A DNA stretch of 64,000 nt from CAVYVZ01 sp963772065 (GTDB lineage Bacteria > Acidobacteriota > Vicinamibacteria > Vicinamibacterales > UBA2999), in the NCBI GenBank assembly GCA_963772065.1, contig CAVYVZ010000004.1:652336-716335 (forward strand), read 5' to 3'. This document shows positions 45,003-53,690 of the stretch, piece after piece. The position numbers and the translations under genes are program-made. How positions within the stretch are numbered: the first letter of the stretch is position 1; each line of letters begins with the position of its first letter. The notes beneath the pieces were generated by a model. The model saw only the letters and a list, made by a program, of their open reading frames with translations. It was not told the origin of the DNA and did not search any database.

Positions 45003-45827
45003 GTGCCTTCTTGTGCGATCGAGAAGCCGCATCTTAGGCTCGGAGATGTGGTTCGCACTCTTGGAGTTTACGCCCTCGTCGCCAATGCGCTCGTCATCTG
45101 CCTCGCCGGCGCACCAGACGCGGCGCGCCGAGTGGAGCACGTGGTCGATCTCACGCACACACTGGGTCCGGCGTTTCCGTACATCCCGGTTCCTGGCGTC
45201 ACGTTCCCCTTTGCGATGACGCCGATCGCGACGCTCGACAAGAACGGGGTCGCCGCGAATCGCTGGGACATCCACGAGCACATCGGCACGCAGATCGACG
45301 CCCCCAATCATTTCGTGGCCGGAGGGCTGGGACTCGATGGATTGCCCGTTCGCAGCCTCGTGGTTCCGCTCGTCGTCATCGACATCCGCTCGCGGGCCGG
45401 GAGCGACGCCGACGCCGAGGTCACGCCCGCCGATGTGGCCGCATGGGAGAAGAGACATGGGAGGCTGCCCGAGGATGCCGCGGTTCTCATGAACTCCGGG
45501 TGGGACGCCCGAGTGGGCGACGCCAAAGCGTTCCTCAATGCGGATGCGACCACCACGATGCACTTTCCGGGGTTCTCCCCGGCGGCCGTTGACTTTCTGG
45601 CGGAGGAGCGTCGTATCGCCGGTCTCGGCGTGGACACGATCTCGCTCGACCCGGGGCGCGACAAGACCTTCGCCGCTCATAAGCGCTGGCTCGCCACAGG
45701 CAAATGGGCGGTGGAAGCCGTGGCGAATCTGAGCGCTGTGCCGCCGGTCGGCGCCACGCTGTTCGTCGGCGCGACGAAGGTGCAGGGCGCGACTGGCGGT
45801 CCGGTGCGGCTCATCGCCGTGTGGTGA
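45003..45827 (+). CDS. exported cyclase-family (kynurenine formamidase-like) hydrolase
   Basis: The 274-residue protein has a signal-like hydrophobic stretch (about 16-36). GTG at 45003 was used; GTG at 45048 (VVRTLGVYALV) is an alternative. The family core is present: VEHVVDLTHTLGPAFP, then HEHIGTQIDAPNHF (about 99-112). The usual HxGTHxDxPxH metal motif appears with Gln in place of the second His. The C-terminal part has VDTISLDPGRDKTFAAHK. It probably cleaves an amide or a related bond, but the substrate is not known. HxlR is divergent, so it may respond to an aldehyde or quinone-type signal. Confidence 0.85.
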   Translation: MPSCAIEKPHLRLGDVVRTLGVYALVANALVICLAGAPDAARRVEHVVDLTHTLGPAFPYIPVPGVTFPFAMTPIATLDKNGVAANRWDIHEHIGTQIDAPNHFVAGGLGLDGLPVRSLVVPLVVIDIRSRAGSDADAEVTPADVAAWEKRHGRLPEDAAVLMNSGWDARVGDAKAFLNADATTTMHFPGFSPAAVDFLAEERRIAGLGVDTISLDPGRDKTFAAHKRWLATGKWAVEAVANLSAVPPVGATLFVGATKVQGATGGPVRLIAVW

Positions 45828-45831
45828 CTGT

Positions 45832-46386
45832 ATGCGGATAGTCGGTGCGCTGGTGCTCGCGTTGCTGGTCCCGCATGCTCGCGGTTTCTGGGAGCAGGAC
45901 CGTTGTCAGGTCCAGGAACGCGATGGGCAGCGGACGAGCTCGCGCAGTCTCTTCGCGATTTTCGATCGCGAATGGGGAATCGCCTTCACGCAATATGTGG
46001 ACGACGCGTGCCAGACGCCCGCGATGACCGCCGTCCTTCGGGGCGCGTACGAGCCGACGGCGGCGTCTCGAAGCGTGCCTGGTGCGTTCGAGGTGACGTT
46101 CCGCTTCCTGCGGAAAACAATCGTCGCTCATGATGCAGCGCTCGTGGAGCGATTGAACTCCGGTGTGTGCGGAGATCGCCAGTGGAAAGCTGGCGTCGAG
46201 CAGGACGTGACGGCATCCGGATGCCTCGGGATCGCGTCGATCAGTGCCTGTCCTCAGGAATACGATCTGGTCCGCATCGTCGACGATCGGCTCTTTCTCG
46301 GCGAGCGGCCGCGGCCAGGTGAGGACATCTGCGCCGAGAGCCGGCGGCCCCAGCGCCTGCGGTCGGAGCCGCTGCGCCGGCGCTGA
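45832..46386 (+). CDS. secreted protein resembling the APCDD1 domain
   Basis: The 184-residue protein has a signal peptide (MRIVGALVLALLVPHARG). The mature part fits the pattern of the eukaryotic APCDD1 extracellular domain: W..x..C near 20-25, a YVDDACQTP Cys-Pro element, LRGAYEP, SRSVPGAFEVTF, LVERLNSGVCG, DVTASGCLGI and EYDLVRIVDDRLFLGERP. Six Cys could form disulfides. The similarity is a pattern match from memory; a profile search is needed. It starts 4 bases after the cyclase stop, so the two are probably co-transcribed. Confidence 0.6.
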   Translation: MRIVGALVLALLVPHARGFWEQDRCQVQERDGQRTSSRSLFAIFDREWGIAFTQYVDDACQTPAMTAVLRGAYEPTAASRSVPGAFEVTFRFLRKTIVAHDAALVERLNSGVCGDRQWKAGVEQDVTASGCLGIASISACPQEYDLVRIVDDRLFLGERPRPGEDICAESRRPQRLRSEPLRRR

Positions 46387-46407
46387 ACAGGCATCGAGGC
46401 ATCTGCG

Positions 46408-46726
46408 ATGATCATCGAATACGTCCGATACAGGATTCCTGACGAGCGCCGTGCGGCGTTCGAGAGCGCGTATGAGGAGGCTCGCCACTCGTTGGACGCC
46501 TCACCCGAGTGTGTCGCGTACGAGCTCGCCCGCTGCTCGGAGGATTCGTCCGCGTACGTGGTGCGGATCCAGTGGACGTCACGAGATGGGCACATGCTGC
46601 GGTTTCGGAAGAGCGCCGAGTTCGGTCACGTTCCTGGCCGCGGTCCGCCCCTTCGTCGACAACATCGAGGAGATGCGTCACTACGACGTCATCTTCGACA
46701 AAGCGCCAGCGTCAACAGAAGGGTAG
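46408..46726 (+). CDS. antibiotic biosynthesis monooxygenase-like (ABM) protein, frameshifted
   Basis: It begins MIIEYVRYRIPDERRAAFE, then YELARCSEDSSAYVVRIQW, a typical dimeric ABM alpha/beta-barrel fold. After SAEF the frame moves by one base near 46621-46625 and continues VTFLAAVRPFVDNIEEMRHY to a stop at 46726. The 319-base span is one over a multiple of three; the restored protein is about 105 residues. ABM proteins are often monooxygenases or have no known catalysis. The end overlaps the convergent DUF1772 gene by 38 bases. Confidence 0.78.
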
Positions 46727-47177
46727 CCGCGAGCGAGGTCAGCGTGCGAACGTGATTCCACGCGGTCCAGTTCGTCAGATAGGCCGCCCACCGTGCCGCC
46801 GCCTGGGGGTCGGTCGCCGCCGTGGACGCCAGCGCGTTGTTCATCGGCACGTTGACGACGATCGTCGTGACAAATGTGCCGATGAAATACAACACCGCGC
46901 CGGCGACGAACAGGAAGGCTCCGGGCTCATGCCATCGGAAGAGCGATGAGACGACGACAACCAGGCACAACGCCGCCGTTCCGAGGAACACGGACAGAAA
47001 TACGGGGTTCAGGATTGCGACGTTGATGGACTGCATGGCAGCCATTCCGTGAGCCGCGGGAAGCCGGCCCAGCGCGCGCATCACGGCCACCGAGAACGCG
47101 AAGAACAGGCCGGCCATCAACGCGCAGCCGATGACGGTGGCCAGCCGCACCACGAACAACACAGCATCCGACATCAT
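46689..47177 (-). CDS. DUF1772 (anthrone-oxygenase-like) membrane protein
   Basis: From ATG 47177 the protein has 162 residues with four hydrophobic segments (about 8-28, 48-75, 85-108, 140-160). The features ALMAGLFFAFSVAVMRAL and WTAWNHVRTLTSLAA match the DUF1772 family, which includes an anthrone oxygenase. Starts at 47207 and 47174 are also possible. It is convergent with the ABM gene. Its function is unknown beyond the family. Confidence 0.82.
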   Translation of the reverse strand: MMSDAVLFVVRLATVIGCALMAGLFFAFSVAVMRALGRLPAAHGMAAMQSINVAILNPVFLSVFLGTAALCLVVVVSSLFRWHEPGAFLFVAGAVLYFIGTFVTTIVVNVPMNNALASTAATDPQAAARWAAYLTNWTAWNHVRTLTSLAATLLLTLALCRR

Positions 47178-47244
47178 GCACCCGGTATCAAATTTACTTG
47201 CCTTCACCCGCCCGGGTAAACGCGCGGTTGCCTTGCTGGCGCTC

Positions 47245-47667
47245 CTAGAATGAAATGGTCTGACGAACGACGACGCCGCCAGGCTTCGCGGAGACGACCG
47301 GACCGCCTTTGTTGCGGCCCGTGAGCAGAATCACACCTCCGATCGTGGCGGCCGCGATGCCGCCGCCGAGCATCGCCTTGTTTCCCCAGCCGTCCGAGTC
47401 CTCGCCGTCGTCGGAGCCATCCAGGTCCTCGCCGTCGTCGGGACCCGTCTCGTCGTCGCCAATCTCGAACCCGCCGAGAGCAGCCAGCACGCCCCCGCCT
47501 CCCATCAGTGCGATTCCGGTCCAGAAACGACCGCGACTCCGTGTGTCGTCCTGCGGCTGTGCCGCGAGCTCACGCGCTGCTTTCTCCGCGGCCGCTCTCA
47601 ACGGCCCGGCCCATGACGCGGCCGGAAACATGACTACGAGTACGACGGCTACGGTGTTTCTGAACAT
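47245..47667 (-). CDS. exported membrane protein with acidic linker, unknown function
   Basis: The 140-residue protein has a signal peptide (about 1-20). A Gly-rich hydrophobic segment (WTGIALMGGGGVLAALGGF, about 49-67), an Asp/Gly-rich loop (about 70-95) and a second Gly-rich segment (AMLGGGIAAATIGGVILLTG) follow. It ends in VVRQTISF, whose terminal Phe would suit an outer-membrane or envelope protein. No family is recognised, although this two-hairpin form is frequent among small acidobacterial envelope proteins. Confidence 0.7.
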   Translation of the reverse strand: MFRNTVAVVLVVMFPAASWAGPLRAAAEKAARELAAQPQDDTRSRGRFWTGIALMGGGGVLAALGGFEIGDDETGPDDGEDLDGSDDGEDSDGWGNKAMLGGGIAAATIGGVILLTGRNKGGPVVSAKPGGVVVRQTISF

Positions 47668-47839
47668 GAGCGCCTCCTCCTGTTGGCTGGCCGCTGCTCC
47701 TTAGACCTGTGTTTCCAAGGAATCCTTCGTCGTAGGCCACTCATGATCAGCCGCAATACACCTCGTGCAGGCTTTCCAGACGGGCTCATGCTGCCGTCAA
47801 TCTCGGCCGCAAAAGCGGAGCCCGACCTAAGTCCCACGC

Positions 47840-48388
47840 GTGCAATTTATTGTGAAGCGTAACGGTGATGCGGCCCAACCGGCACGTGGCTTGCCACAAA
47901 GAGGCACTGTGAACGATCGTGTTTGCCCCACCGGCGCCGGAGTATCGATACCGACGTTGCTCCAGGATCTGGACGCAGCGGCCCGATCGGACGTGAACGT
48001 GCTCATCACTACGGAGCGGACGTCCGGCAGGAGCGCCGTCGCGCAGCTGATTCACCATCAGAGCGACCGCGGGTGTGGGCCGCTCGTCACCCTTGATTGC
48101 GCTGGCGCCTTGCGCCCGGAGAACTTCGACCGGCTCGAGACGGCGCGGGGCGGCACCATCCTCATCGATCACGTCCAGGAAATGACCGCGGAGATGCAGG
48201 CGCGGCTGATGCAGTTTCTCGAAGCGGATCACAAATCGCTGGAGGTGCGGGTGATTGCGGCCGCAGACTCCAGCTTGCTCGACAAGACCGCCGGCGGACA
48301 GTTCCGCGAGGACTTGTATTACCGGCTCAATCTCATCCACCTTGTGATGCCGCCCACGTCGCGCGACCAGCCGCGAATCCGCGCGTGA
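47840..48388 (+). CDS. short, degenerate sigma-54 activator AAA+ domain protein
   Basis: The 182-residue protein from GTG 47840 looks like part of an NtrC-family AAA+ domain. The Walker A region (NVLITTERTSGRSAVAQLIH, about 54-73) has lost the GxxxxGK pattern. The Walker B equivalent GGTILIDHVQEM has His where Glu is normal. GQFREDLYYRLNLIHLVMPP matches the segment after the second conserved Arg region. There is no receiver, GAFTGA loop or helix-turn-helix. ATP hydrolysis and sigma-54 binding are unlikely; it may be a relic or a regulatory binding module. Confidence 0.72.
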   Translation: MQFIVKRNGDAAQPARGLPQRGTVNDRVCPTGAGVSIPTLLQDLDAAARSDVNVLITTERTSGRSAVAQLIHHQSDRGCGPLVTLDCAGALRPENFDRLETARGGTILIDHVQEMTAEMQARLMQFLEADHKSLEVRVIAAADSSLLDKTAGGQFREDLYYRLNLIHLVMPPTSRDQPRIRA

Positions 48389-48391
48389 CGA

Positions 48392-49096
48392 CTACGGCAT
48401 CCTGAAGATCGTATCCTCCATCGGAACGTTGACCTCGATCTTCTTCGTGTAGATCACGAACGTCTGACCGGGCGCGTCGCGCTCCTCATCGATGGCGAAC
48501 GGGAACTTCACCCCGCCGACCTCGCGCCAGTCGCCAAACGTGATGGTCGTCGCCACTCGGCGATTCGGCGCCACCTCGATCGATGTCTCGTGGCGCCGTT
48601 CGAGCAGCGTGTCGGCGTCGAGGTAGACATACCTCGTAGCGCCGCTCTTCAACGTCACCTTGAGCTTCCAGGCGTCCGTGGCCCCCACGCGCTGCCGCCC
48701 TTCCAGGACGATGGCGTGCCCCTTGTCGCGGTAGTCGACGAGAAAGCCGTCGAAGTCGCCGTCTACTTCCCGCTGCTCGGCGGGACCCGCGCCGGCGCGC
48801 ACCGCGGTCTTGCCATTGACAGTCTCCCACGCCACGTCGGCAAAGCCGCGCACGGTCGCTGAGGTGCCGCCCTCCGGCTTCTGTTCGCTGCGATACAGGC
48901 CCGGCCGCTTCTTGTAGATCACGACGTCGATATCGTTGAACGTCGCGGCCACGGTGCGTTCGATTCGAATCGTCTGGATCGCTTTCAGCCGTGCCTGGCC
49001 GCCGCGCGCGGCGACGTGCTTCGCGATCAGCACGTCCACATCCTGGGCGGATGCCACGCCGGCGGCGAGCACGAACATCAACGTCAGGGATCTCAT
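48392..49096 (-). CDS. exported LolA/outer-membrane-lipoprotein-sorting-like protein
   Basis: The 234-residue protein from ATG 49096 has a signal peptide (MRSLTLMFVLAAGVASAQ). The rest is an antiparallel beta pattern with IRIERTVAATFNDIDVVIY, KPGLYRSEQ-type and YVYLDADTLLERRHET stretches. This matches the LolA/LppX/DUF4292-type fold, a half-barrel that can hold a lipid. Its likely place is the periplasm. It is convergent with the degenerate AAA gene and divergent from the methyltransferase gene. Confidence 0.8.
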   Translation of the reverse strand: MRSLTLMFVLAAGVASAQDVDVLIAKHVAARGGQARLKAIQTIRIERTVAATFNDIDVVIYKKRPGLYRSEQKPEGGTSATVRGFADVAWETVNGKTAVRAGAGPAEQREVDGDFDGFLVDYRDKGHAIVLEGRQRVGATDAWKLKVTLKSGATRYVYLDADTLLERRHETSIEVAPNRRVATTITFGDWREVGGVKFPFAIDEERDAPGQTFVIYTKKIEVNVPMEDTIFRMP

Positions 49097-49154
49097 AATG
49101 CCTTTATAGTCAAACCGACCAATGAAATCGATCGGATCGTCTAAGCTTCCGATC

Positions 49155-49778
49155 ATGAAGAGAAGCGCCAGGCTGTTCGTCACGCTGTTCGTCACACTAT
49201 TCGTCCCGGGGGCGGCGTCCGGGCAGCGATCGGGATCGAGCATCGCGAGCGAGAGGATCTTCGACGCTATCGGGGTGCGCGAGGCCGTCACCGTGTGCGA
49301 GATCGGCGCGGGCGATGGCGACCTGAGCATCGCGGCCGCCCGGGCGGTCGGGCCGAACGGCCGCGTCTATACGAGCGAGCTTGGAGAAAGCCGTGTCAGC
49401 AGCCTGCGGGAACGAGTGGCCAAGAGCGACCTCACGCAGATCACCGTGGTAGCGGGCGAGGCTGCCAGGACGAACTTCCCCGACGCGGCTTGCGACGCGT
49501 TGTTCATGCGCAACGTGTACCACCACTTTGCCGAGCCCGCCGCCATGAACGCATCGATTGCAGCCGCGCTCAAGCCGGGTGGACGCCTCGCCGTCGTCGA
49601 CTTCGCGCCGCCCAACAAGGAGGCCGAGCGCGCGGCGGACCGCGATGAGAACGGGATGCACGGCGTGAGTGCGGAATCGGTGTCGAAAGAGCTGCTGAAC
49701 GCCGGCTTCGAGCCGCTCTCTTCCGAGTCGGGCGCGCAACGCTGGTTCATGGTCGTCGTCGCGAAAACCAAACGATAG
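49155..49778 (+). CDS. SAM-dependent class I methyltransferase with an N-terminal signal peptide
   Basis: From MKRSARLFVTLFVTLFV at 49155 (207 residues) a hydrophobic N-terminus precedes GAASGQ. The SAM-binding fold is clear: VCEIGAGDGDLSIAAARAVG (motif I), VYTSELGE, NFPDAACDALFMRNVYHHF and LKPGGRLAVVDFAPP. Methyltransferases of this type are normally cytoplasmic, so an exported or membrane-tethered form is odd, but this variant occurs in acidobacteria and related phyla. The substrate is unknown. The signal region has a 12-base tandem repeat encoding LFVT. It overlaps the DoxX-like gene by 32 bases. Confidence 0.85.
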   Translation: MKRSARLFVTLFVTLFVPGAASGQRSGSSIASERIFDAIGVREAVTVCEIGAGDGDLSIAAARAVGPNGRVYTSELGESRVSSLRERVAKSDLTQITVVAGEAARTNFPDAACDALFMRNVYHHFAEPAAMNASIAAALKPGGRLAVVDFAPPNKEAERAADRDENGMHGVSAESVSKELLNAGFEPLSSESGAQRWFMVVVAKTKR

Positions 49779-50376
49779 CGCCACTCGCCACGAGGGCGCC
49801 CGCCGCGACCAGAAGCGCTCCACCGAGCATGCTCGTGCCTCGCAGCCGTGCCAGGTGCAGCGATGTCACGCCGGCAAATCCCGCAGACGCCGAGATGAAC
49901 AGGGCCCACGTCGGGACCAGGCCGAGATGCCGGCGCGGCGTCTCCCACGACAGCAGTGCCCGCCACCGGTCGAAGTCCCAGCACAGGAGGAAGATGTTCC
50001 CGAGCAACAGCAGACCCGCGACGCCACTCGTGCCGCCAAATCCGACGGCGAGCGTGATCACGAAGATGTTGAGAATGATCGGCAAGTACACGGCGGCGCC
50101 AAGCGGTGCCGTCGCTGGAAAGAGCAGGAGAACAGCCGCGAGCAGCTGCATTGCGCCGACGAACCGGTAGTAGCCCGGTGCCTGAAAGAAGCCTTCGAAG
50201 AAGAACCCCACCGGTGTGGTGACGGGCAACGTCGTGAATCGATGACCGACCAGCTTGACCCATCCGGAGGGAAGAAACGCGAGCGCCAGCAGGACGCGCA
50301 CGACGCCGGCAAACAGCATCAGGACCGGAACGGCGATCACCCGTGCGTGCAGGCGCTCGAGATCGAATGCCGTCAT
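49747..50376 (-). CDS. DoxX-like multi-pass membrane protein
   Basis: The 209-residue protein from ATG 50376 has about five hydrophobic segments. It shows VRVLLALAFLPSGWVKLVGHRF (about 22-43) and LLAAVLLLFPATAPLGAAVYLPI, typical of DoxX/DoxD-type proteins. The family includes quinone-linked and thiosulfate-oxidation subunits, but most members are uncharacterised. It overlaps the CPBP gene by ATGA, so both are translated together. Confidence 0.8.
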   Translation of the reverse strand: MTAFDLERLHARVIAVPVLMLFAGVVRVLLALAFLPSGWVKLVGHRFTTLPVTTPVGFFFEGFFQAPGYYRFVGAMQLLAAVLLLFPATAPLGAAVYLPIILNIFVITLAVGFGGTSGVAGLLLLGNIFLLCWDFDRWRALLSWETPRRHLGLVPTWALFISASAGFAGVTSLHLARLRGTSMLGGALLVAAGALVASGAIVWFSRRRP

Positions 50377-51092
50377 TGGAAGACGAGACGCGACACCTCG
50401 GTTTCGAGGTCCCAATAGATCATTGCGAGTGCCGTCAGGTCGAATGCCGTGTGGGCAATCATCAGCATCCAGAGGCGGCGCGTGAGGGCGTAGATGGTGC
50501 CGAATATCAGGCCGACAATCGTGGCCTGTTGAACACCCGTCACTCCCTGGAATGAGTAGTGGGACAGTCCGAACCATGCCGTAGTGATGACCACGACTGC
50601 GGCCGTCGCGGCGACGCTGGATCCGAACAGCTTGCCGAGACGTTCGAACATGTAGCCCCTGAACACGGTCTCTTCGCCGAAGCCGGCGGCAAACATGGCC
50701 CACACCGCGGCAGGCAACATGGCGGTGTTTCCCGCGAGATAGTGGAACGCCTGATTGACGGGATCGGCGCCGAGCAGTGGCATGACGATCGCCTTCATCG
50801 CAAACTTCAGAGCGACGCCGAATGCGAGGCCAACAGCTACGGTGGCGAACCAGCTCCGCGGCCGCGCGTACCCGATGTCCCGCCACGGGGTACGCGATCG
50901 CCACACCCACACCAGCACGAGCGCGGCACCCACCGGCAAGACCACCATCGTGCCTGGGACGAAGACATTGTCCGCAACAAGAATGACGATCGTCGCAACA
51001 ATACCGAGCCGCCCGAAGCCGCGAAGCCCCGCTGCCAGCCGATCGTCACAGAACGGCGCCTCAGCGCTGTCTGCCGGACTCGTGATCGTCAT
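50373..51092 (-). CDS. CPBP-family intramembrane protease
   Basis: The 239-residue protein has about six membrane segments. The Abi/CAAX motifs are present: EETVFRGYMFERLG (about 140-153, EExxxR), FGLSHYSFQG with its His, and AHTAFDLTAL (about 213). Family members include type II CAAX prenyl proteases and bacteriocin self-immunity proteins. The local partner is a DoxX-like membrane protein and no bacteriocin gene is seen. The role is unknown. Confidence 0.9.
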   Translation of the reverse strand: MTITSPADSAEAPFCDDRLAAGLRGFGRLGIVATIVILVADNVFVPGTMVVLPVGAALVLVWVWRSRTPWRDIGYARPRSWFATVAVGLAFGVALKFAMKAIVMPLLGADPVNQAFHYLAGNTAMLPAAVWAMFAAGFGEETVFRGYMFERLGKLFGSSVAATAAVVVITTAWFGLSHYSFQGVTGVQQATIVGLIFGTIYALTRRLWMLMIAHTAFDLTALAMIYWDLETEVSRLVFQ

Positions 51093-51129
51093 GCCGCCGA
51101 TTCTAGTGCGGCCCCCCGGTGTTGAGGAG

Positions 51130-51150
51130 CGCGAAGAGCGACTCTTCGCG
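51130..51150. repeat. hairpin-forming inverted repeat downstream of ADOP 3
   Basis: CGCGAAGAG and CTCTTCGCG pair as a nine-base stem with a CGA loop. It lies 72-92 bases past the ADOP 3 stop and before the CPBP gene promoter region. There is no T-run, so termination would have to be weak or factor-assisted. Confidence 0.5.
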
Positions 51151-51221
51151 ATCCCGATCTCGCTTCATCGTCACCTGTTGGTCGCCACGCAGCGGCGATC
51201 CTTACAGGACTCGTACGTCCG

Positions 51222-53632
51222 TCAGTCGTGGCGCAGGGCGACCGCGGGATCGAGCGCGGACGCCCGCATCGCCGGGACGAGGCCTGCCCCCAGCGTCACT
51301 ACGGCGAGCAGCGCGACCACCGCGGAGAACGTCGTGGGATCGAGCGCGCGCGTGCCCACGAGCACCCCTTGCAGGAGCCGACCTGCCGCCACTGCGCCGC
51401 CGACGCCGACCGCGAGGCCGAGGCCCAGGCGCACGAGCGATTCCCTCAGGAACAGCCACGACAACTGCGAGCGCTTCGCGCCGAGCGCCATGCGGACCCC
51501 GATCTCCCGAGTCCGCTGGGAGACGGCGTACGCGGTGACGGCGTAGAGACCCATCGCGGAGAGCGCCAGCGCGATCGCCGCAAAGAGGCCGAGCATCGCG
51601 CTCATCGCCCGATGCGTCCAGCGCGATTGCTGGGAGCGCCGCTCGAGCATCGAGATGCTGTAGAGCGGGAGGTCGGCGTCGAGCGTCCTGAGCTCCTCGC
51701 GAAGCAGTGCTGTCAACGCCGCGCTGTCGCCCTGGCCGCGCACGAGCAACGCGATATTGCCGGAGGGCTCGGCGCGCAGCGGCAGGTAGATGGCCGGCTG
51801 CGGATCTCTCATGGGGCTGTGACGGATCGACGGGACCACGCCGACGATCGTGAAGCCGGACGGCGTCGATCGGCGGGATGTTGGATTCGAGAGAAGGATC
51901 CGCCGTCCGATCGGGTCGCGCCCGCGCAGGTGCACAGCCGCGAAGCGCTCGTTTACGATCGCAGTCTCCCGGCCGGGCAGGCCGTCACCCGCCTGGAAGG
52001 AGCGTCCGCGCACCAGGGCCAGGCCGAGCGTCTCGTGGTAGCCCGCGCCAATCGCCACGGTCGCCACACGGTGCGCTTGCGACGATTCCCGCGCACCATC
52101 ATCGATCGTGACCTCACGACCGCTGCTCCCGATAAAGGGAAGCTGTGTGGCGATCGATGCCGAGGCAATCGATGGAATGGAGCGGAGTCGCTCTTCCAAC
52201 CGATTGTAGAAGGCGCGTATGGCGTCGGGCGTGCTGTACTTCGCTTCGGGAAGAGTGAGGCGCGCTGTCAATACATTGGACGTGTTGACCAGGCGATCAG
52301 CGTCGGAGAGGACACGAGCGCTCCGAATCAACAGTCCCGCGCTGGTCAGCAGGATGACACTCAACGCCAGCTCCGCCACGAGCAGGCCGCTCGTCAGGCG
52401 GCGTGACGGCGGCGCGCTTGCCGACCGGGTGGCGGCCGTGAGCATCTCCGCGGTCCGCGCGCGCGACAGCTTCCACGCAGGCGCCAGTCCGAAGAGCAGC
52501 GTGGTCCCGGCGCAGACGGCTGCAACGTAGGCGAAGACGCGCGCATCAAAGACGAGTCTTGCCCAATACGGAAGGCCGAAATCCGCGGTCTCCGCGGCGA
52601 TCACGCGAACGACCGGCCACGCGAGCAGGAGGCCGAAGAGGCCGGCGAGGATCGCGAGCACCAGGCTCTCGACGAGAAGCTGTCGCACGATGCGCCAGCG
52701 CGAGGCGCCGAGCGCGCGGCGCAGCGTGATTTCGCGAACGCGATGCGCCGCACGCGCCAGCAGCAGGTTCGCCGCGTTCGCGCACGCGATCAGCAGCACG
52801 ACGCTAACCGCAACCATCAGAATCAGCGGTGGTCCTTCCGTGAAGCTGCCGAAATAACTCTCGGTGAACAGCATCACCATGGCGCCCATGCCGCGATTCG
52901 CGGTGGGGTGCTGCTTCTCGAGGGCGGCCGCGATCGTCGCGAGCTCCGCGCCGGCCTGCGCGAGCGTGGACGTGTCGGCGAGCCTGCCGAAGACACCGAC
53001 GGAGCGTGTGTCGCGCGACTCCGCTGAAAAGACTGGGCCTCTGGGCCATCGGCTGCCAGATCTCCGTCTGCTCCGGGAACCTGAAACCTTCCGGCATCAC
53101 GCCGATGATCGTCGCCAGCGTGCCGTTGACACGAACCGTCTGTCCTACGATTCAATCTGTCGGCGCCAAACCGTTCCATCCAGACGCTCTGGCTGACGAT
53201 CACCACTGGATCCGCGCCGGCCCGATCGTCCTCCGGCCGGAAGTCGCGGCCCAGGAACGGCCGTTCACGCAGCACGCTGAAGCCGTTCGCCGAGATGAAC
53301 GTGCCGGCCAGGCGTTCGGCGGGCCGCCCTTCTACGGCGATGCTCACGTCGGCGTCAGAGTGTGCGGCGAGACCGCTGAGCGACCGCGATGCGCTGCGCC
53401 AATCCAGAAAGTCGAGGTACGATACGCCTCGCCTGCGTCCCTGCGCGTCGCGCGACACCACCGCGACGATGCGATCGCCTTCATCCACCGGCAGGTCCTG
53501 CAGATTCCAGCCGTTGATGATGGTGAAGACGGCGGTGTTTGCGCCAATGCCGAGGGCGAGGGCCAGCACGGCCGCCGCGGTGAACCAGCGATCCTTAATG
53601 AGCAAACGGAGGGCAAATCGGAGATCTTGCAT
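51222..53632 (-). CDS. ADOP permease 3 (short N-terminus), two frameshifts
   Basis: From ATG 53632 (MQDLRFALRLLIKDRWF) it lacks the prefix domain and starts at the first membrane helix (ALALGIGANTAVFTIING). A MacB-type periplasmic domain (FLGRDFRPEDDRAGADPVVI), central helices (VVLLIACANAANLLLARAAH) and terminal FtsX helices ending ALDPAVALRHD follow. Frame breaks lie near 53152 and 53020, and the 2411-base span is one short of a multiple of three. It is the first of two tandem ADOPs, 58 bases after ADOP 4. Confidence 0.85.
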
Positions 53633-53690
53633 GGCACTGCCGATTCTAGTGTGAGCGCCGGCAGGGCTGAAGCGCTGCCCGTATGCGGGG

